A DNA stretch of 7,162 nt, from positions 1-7,162 of the forward strand of contig JASHSO010000036.1 in the NCBI GenBank assembly GCA_030038715.1, written 5' to 3'. The notes beneath the pieces are model-generated. The model saw only the letters and a program-made list of their open reading frames with translations, ran no database searches and was not told where the DNA came from. This DNA comes from Streptosporangiaceae bacterium (lineage in GTDB: Bacteria > Actinomycetota > Actinomycetes > Streptosporangiales > Streptosporangiaceae). Positions within the stretch are counted from its first letter, which is position 1, and every line of letters starts with the position of its first letter. Below are positions 6,107-7,162 of the stretch, in pieces. The position numbers and the translations under genes were made by a program.

Positions 6107-7071
6107 GACGCCGCCTGCGATGACCGGTTTGTCGCGACCACGTAGTAGATCATCGGCGCCAGGAGCACGAGCAGCACCAGCAGCGACAAGATCGCGCCCT
6201 GGCCAGCCGAGGGAATGCTGAGCTGGCCCTCGATCAGGTTGCCGATCATGGAGGTGCTGCGAGCGCCGGACAGCAGGGTGTTGGTGTAGTAGTCGCCGAG
6301 CATCGGCAGCACGGTGATCAGCATGCCGGTGAGGATCGGCTGGCGGGACAGCGGCAACGTGACTCGGACGAAGGTGCGGACCCGGCCGAGGCCGAGGTCC
6401 CGGCCCGCCTCGATCAGCGATGGGTCGATCCGGTCCAGGCCCGCGTACAACACCAGGATCAGGTACGGGATATAGCCGTAGACCAGTCCGAGCACGACGG
6501 TGTACCAGTGGCCGCCAAGCCAGTCCGTGTTGCCGAGGCCGACGAACGAGAGAACCTTGTTCACGTAGCCGTCGGTCTGCAGCAAGTCAATCCAGGCCAG
6601 CATCCGCATCATGTAGCTGATCCAGAACGGCGCTATCAGCAGCACGAGGAAGATGGCCTTGCGACGGCCGGCGAACCTGGCCACGAAGTAGGCCGCCGGG
6701 TATGCGATCACCAGGCTGAGTAGTGCCGCGACCGCCACGTACCAGATGGTCCGCCACGCGTCTTGCAGGGCGAACGCGTTAGACCCGAACAGGTCGCGCC
6801 AGACGTTCGTGAGGTTCGCCGAGCTCCAGGCGAAGGGGTTGTACACCGCGACCGGTGACTCGGTCTGGCGGTCCAGCTTGCCCTCGCCGATCGCCAGCAT
6901 CGCGTAGAACGGGACCACGAAGAGGATCGCCAGCCACAGCATGCCGGGCGCGGCGAGCAGCACCCAGAACAGCCTGTTCGGCTGGTAGGGCTTCTGCTTG
7001 CGGGGGCGGCCACCCTCGGCGGTCGCTTCGGGCGCGGTGTGCGGCGGTTGCGGCGGTGCCTGGGTCGTCAT
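6103..7071 (-). CDS. ABC transporter permease, PotB-like (polyamine-type importer)
   Basis: 322 residues from ATG 7071. A same-frame ATG at 7149 is rejected because it would overlap the preceding gene by 77 bases; at 7071 the sequence GGGA (7081-7078) lies six bases upstream and the previous gene stops one base before. A Pro/Ala/Lys-rich cytoplasmic N-terminus (1-33) precedes six likely membrane segments (about 34-60, 108-133, 138-160, 188-210, 245-268, 292-313). The EAA loop is LIEAGRDLGLGRVRTFVRVT (219-238). LIAPFWISYMMRMLAWIDLL (145-164) is a strong PotB family signature, as is the large extracytoplasmic loop between segments 1 and 2. It pairs with the downstream PotC-like permease through a 4-nt gene overlap. 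The ATP-hydrolysing subunit and the binding protein must be encoded beyond the window. The substrate is predicted, not shown, to be a polyamine or related amine. Confidence 0.92.
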   Translation of the reverse strand: MTTQAPPQPPHTAPEATAEGGRPRKQKPYQPNRLFWVLLAAPGMLWLAILFVVPFYAMLAIGEGKLDRQTESPVAVYNPFAWSSANLTNVWRDLFGSNAFALQDAWRTIWYVAVAALLSLVIAYPAAYFVARFAGRRKAIFLVLLIAPFWISYMMRMLAWIDLLQTDGYVNKVLSFVGLGNTDWLGGHWYTVVLGLVYGYIPYLILVLYAGLDRIDPSLIEAGRDLGLGRVRTFVRVTLPLSRQPILTGMLITVLPMLGDYYTNTLLSGARSTSMIGNLIEGQLSIPSAGQGAILSLLVLLVLLAPMIYYVVATNRSSQAAS

Positions 7072-7072
7072 G

Positions 7073-7162
7073 TCACATCCCGTTACTGGCGATGAGCCAG
7101 GCCTGCTGCCACAGCGCGTCGGCGTCGACGGGGAGCTGCAGCTCGCCAACTCCGCGGCGGAA
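7073..7162 (-). CDS. C-terminal end of an unidentified gene upstream of the PotB-like permease (5' part outside window)
   Basis: On the complement a frame is open from the window edge to a TGA at 7075-7073, giving 29 residues that end in LWQQAWLIASNGM. Its stop lies one base before the ATG of the PotB-like permease, the tight spacing of a shared operon, which supports it being a real coding end rather than chance. In Pot-type operons the gene before PotB is commonly the ATPase (PotA) or the substrate-binding protein (PotD). The tail is too short and variable to choose between these, and I recognise no diagnostic motif in it. Confidence 0.6.
   Translation of the reverse strand, partial: FRRGVGELQLPVDADALWQQAWLIASNGM

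Noticed and set aside
7072..7149. N-terminal extension of the PotB-like permease from ATG 7149
   Set aside because: The extra 26 residues do not resemble PotB proteins and would overlap the preceding gene's coding end; ATG 7071 has a ribosome-binding site and fits operon spacing.
1..7162. Mobile element, CRISPR, toxin-antitoxin or phage-defence system
   Set aside because: No transposase, integrase, terminal repeats, spaced direct repeats or defence-type domains were seen; codon use looks uniform across the genes.

Overview
The window looks like chromosomal DNA of a high-GC actinobacterium. Base composition is strongly GC-rich, third codon positions are mostly G/C, genes overlap by ATGA junctions, and the protein families match those usual in Streptosporangiales/Streptomyces-like genomes. 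The genus cannot be fixed from sequence alone. No rRNA, tRNA, CRISPR array, insertion sequence or phage gene was seen.

Layout from left to right. A TetR/AcrR-family repressor (1-561, minus strand) is cut by the left edge. It is divided by a 178-bp divergent promoter region (562-739) from a plus-strand operon. That region carries a perfect 16-bp palindrome (679-694) that is a good candidate operator and overlaps a plausible -10 box. The operon has two genes: a PYROXD2/phytoene-desaturase-like FAD oxidoreductase (740-2383), and a single-chain NDP-forming acyl-CoA synthetase (2380-4560) of the acetate-CoA ligase (ADP-forming) family. The two overlap by ATGA. A perfect 7-bp hairpin ends two bases before the second start codon and covers its only Shine-Dalgarno-like sequence, which suggests obligate translational coupling. 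A hairpin just after 4560 may end the transcript.

A small exported protein of the YxFxxD 'secreted repeat' family (4684-5121) follows on the plus strand. Converging on it from the right is a minus-strand ABC importer operon, transcribed from beyond the right edge. In transcription order it contains the last 29 codons of an unidentified gene (7162-7073), a PotB-like permease (7071-6103) and a PotC-like permease (6106-5168). Gene spacing is 1 nt and then a 4-nt overlap, so these are one transcription unit. The ATPase and the binding protein are not visible.

Working model (inference): the TetR protein controls the oxidoreductase/acyl-CoA synthetase pair, which could oxidise a small substrate and activate or de-activate the resulting acid as a CoA thioester. 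The Pot-type importer might supply an amine substrate, but it lies in a different, convergent unit and that link is unproven. All gene families here are known. What is not obvious is the substrate of the oxidoreductase/ligase pair and its two-level control by operator and coupling hairpin.
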